Assembly (NCBI GenBank): GCA_963170055.1
Contig: CAUJGJ010000185.1
Location: 3,795,275-3,859,274, forward strand
DNA from: Halisarca cf. caerulea
Lineage: Eukaryota > Porifera > Demospongiae > Chondrillida > Halisarcidae
Direction: 5' to 3'
DNA: 64,000 nucleotides
Shown: piece by piece, positions 63,331 to 64,000 of the stretch
How the letters are laid out: every line of letters begins with the position of its first letter
Numbering within the stretch: the stretch's first letter is position 1
Position numbers and translations under genes: made by a program
Notes under the pieces: model-generated
Database searches by the model: none
Told to the model about the DNA's origin: nothing
The model's input: only the letters and a program-made list of their open reading frames with translations

Positions 63331-64000
63331 AAACATCACTGTAGACTATCTAAAATGTCGGATTTATCCATATGTACTGTATGTTCTCACTATAATACCC
63401 ACATTATGTGTTTCATGCCATGTCCTTCACATGGAGAGGATTTGCTTTTCCATCTTCAATTTTGGAGAAATTCTATCCTACGCATCATTCTATGCCTGTG
63501 TTCAGTATGTATATGCTTTGACCGTTGATCCAGTCCTCATATGCAGTGAAAACAACCCAAGAATGCTCCTTGACACCCATCATGTTACCAGTCCACACTT
63601 ACAGTACTGGGTGTCTGTAGGAATAACCTATGGCTAAATTTTCCCCAGTATAAATAATGACATCCTAACCCTGACCCTGACCCTGACCCTATGATGTGCA
63701 GCTATGGGATATCCAGTGTTGCTGTGCATTGCTAAGGTGTTGGTGGGGAGTGAAGACAATATTATTCTTAAATGGGGAGCACATTGAGGAGTGAGAATAT
63801 TTGGAGGCCATTTTGCTGGCTGCAATTCACTAGGAGCTAAAGCACTGTGATAAATGCATGGGAATATTTATATTGATATATTTGAACCTTGATTTTGCAT
63901 TAACAGATTTCTTGTAATTTTTCTCATAATCATTTTAATGTTTCAAACTAATGACATGAATTGAGGTAAACAATGACGTTTATATACTGTACATATTGCT

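Noticed and set aside
63668..63692. CCCTGA repeats as telomeric sequence
   Set aside because: Only about four units, and the motif is not the animal TTAGGG telomere repeat.

Overview
The window is nuclear DNA of a metazoan. Genes have many short exons with GT-AG introns, and there is a recognisable PHF14 orthologue, non-LTR retrotransposon debris, a tRNA-derived SINE, many MITEs and very long (TG)n/(CA)n tracts. The mix of cnidarian/sponge-type retroelement C-termini, HIRAN-like repeat ORFs and pogo-like palindromic MITEs makes an early-branching marine invertebrate, most likely a demosponge, my best guess. I cannot prove the species.

Layout. (1) 1-2870: degenerate AAGATTTC repeats, then a 1.7 kb TIR element that contains a 5'-truncated LINE fragment. 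(2) 2874-9746, minus strand: eight exons of PHF14 (PHD-zinc knuckle-ePHD chromatin reader); its 3' part lies beyond the left edge. (3) 9747-9808: a 62 bp gap between two divergent start codons. (4) 9809-24597, plus strand: a complete 12-exon gene for a secreted proteinase K-like subtilase (S8 with I9 propeptide, 396 aa, full Asp/His/Asn/Ser set). Its introns hold DNA elements of several superfamilies, two of which carry decayed HIRAN-like coding sequence. (5) 26.3-29.3 kb: two opposed retroelement C-terminal fragments embedded in a TAC-rich minisatellite. (6) 29432-38515, plus strand: a paralogue of only the propeptide part of the protease gene, with the same exon lengths and phases but no peptidase exons found downstream. 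It is a candidate stand-alone I9 protease inhibitor. (7) 31.9-32.5 kb: tRNA-derived SINE and a 181 bp TTAA-ended palindrome. (8) 40-64 kb: a microsatellite- and minisatellite-rich region with a series of plus-strand exon-like segments that I cannot assign to a family, and a CpG-rich first exon at 60035 that probably starts another gene.

How the genes relate. PHF14 and the protease may share a bidirectional promoter. The protease and the propeptide-only gene are tandem same-strand paralogues and could form a protease/inhibitor pair. Exon borders were set by hand from splice signals and reading-frame continuity. Identities rest on motif recognition, since no database search was possible.
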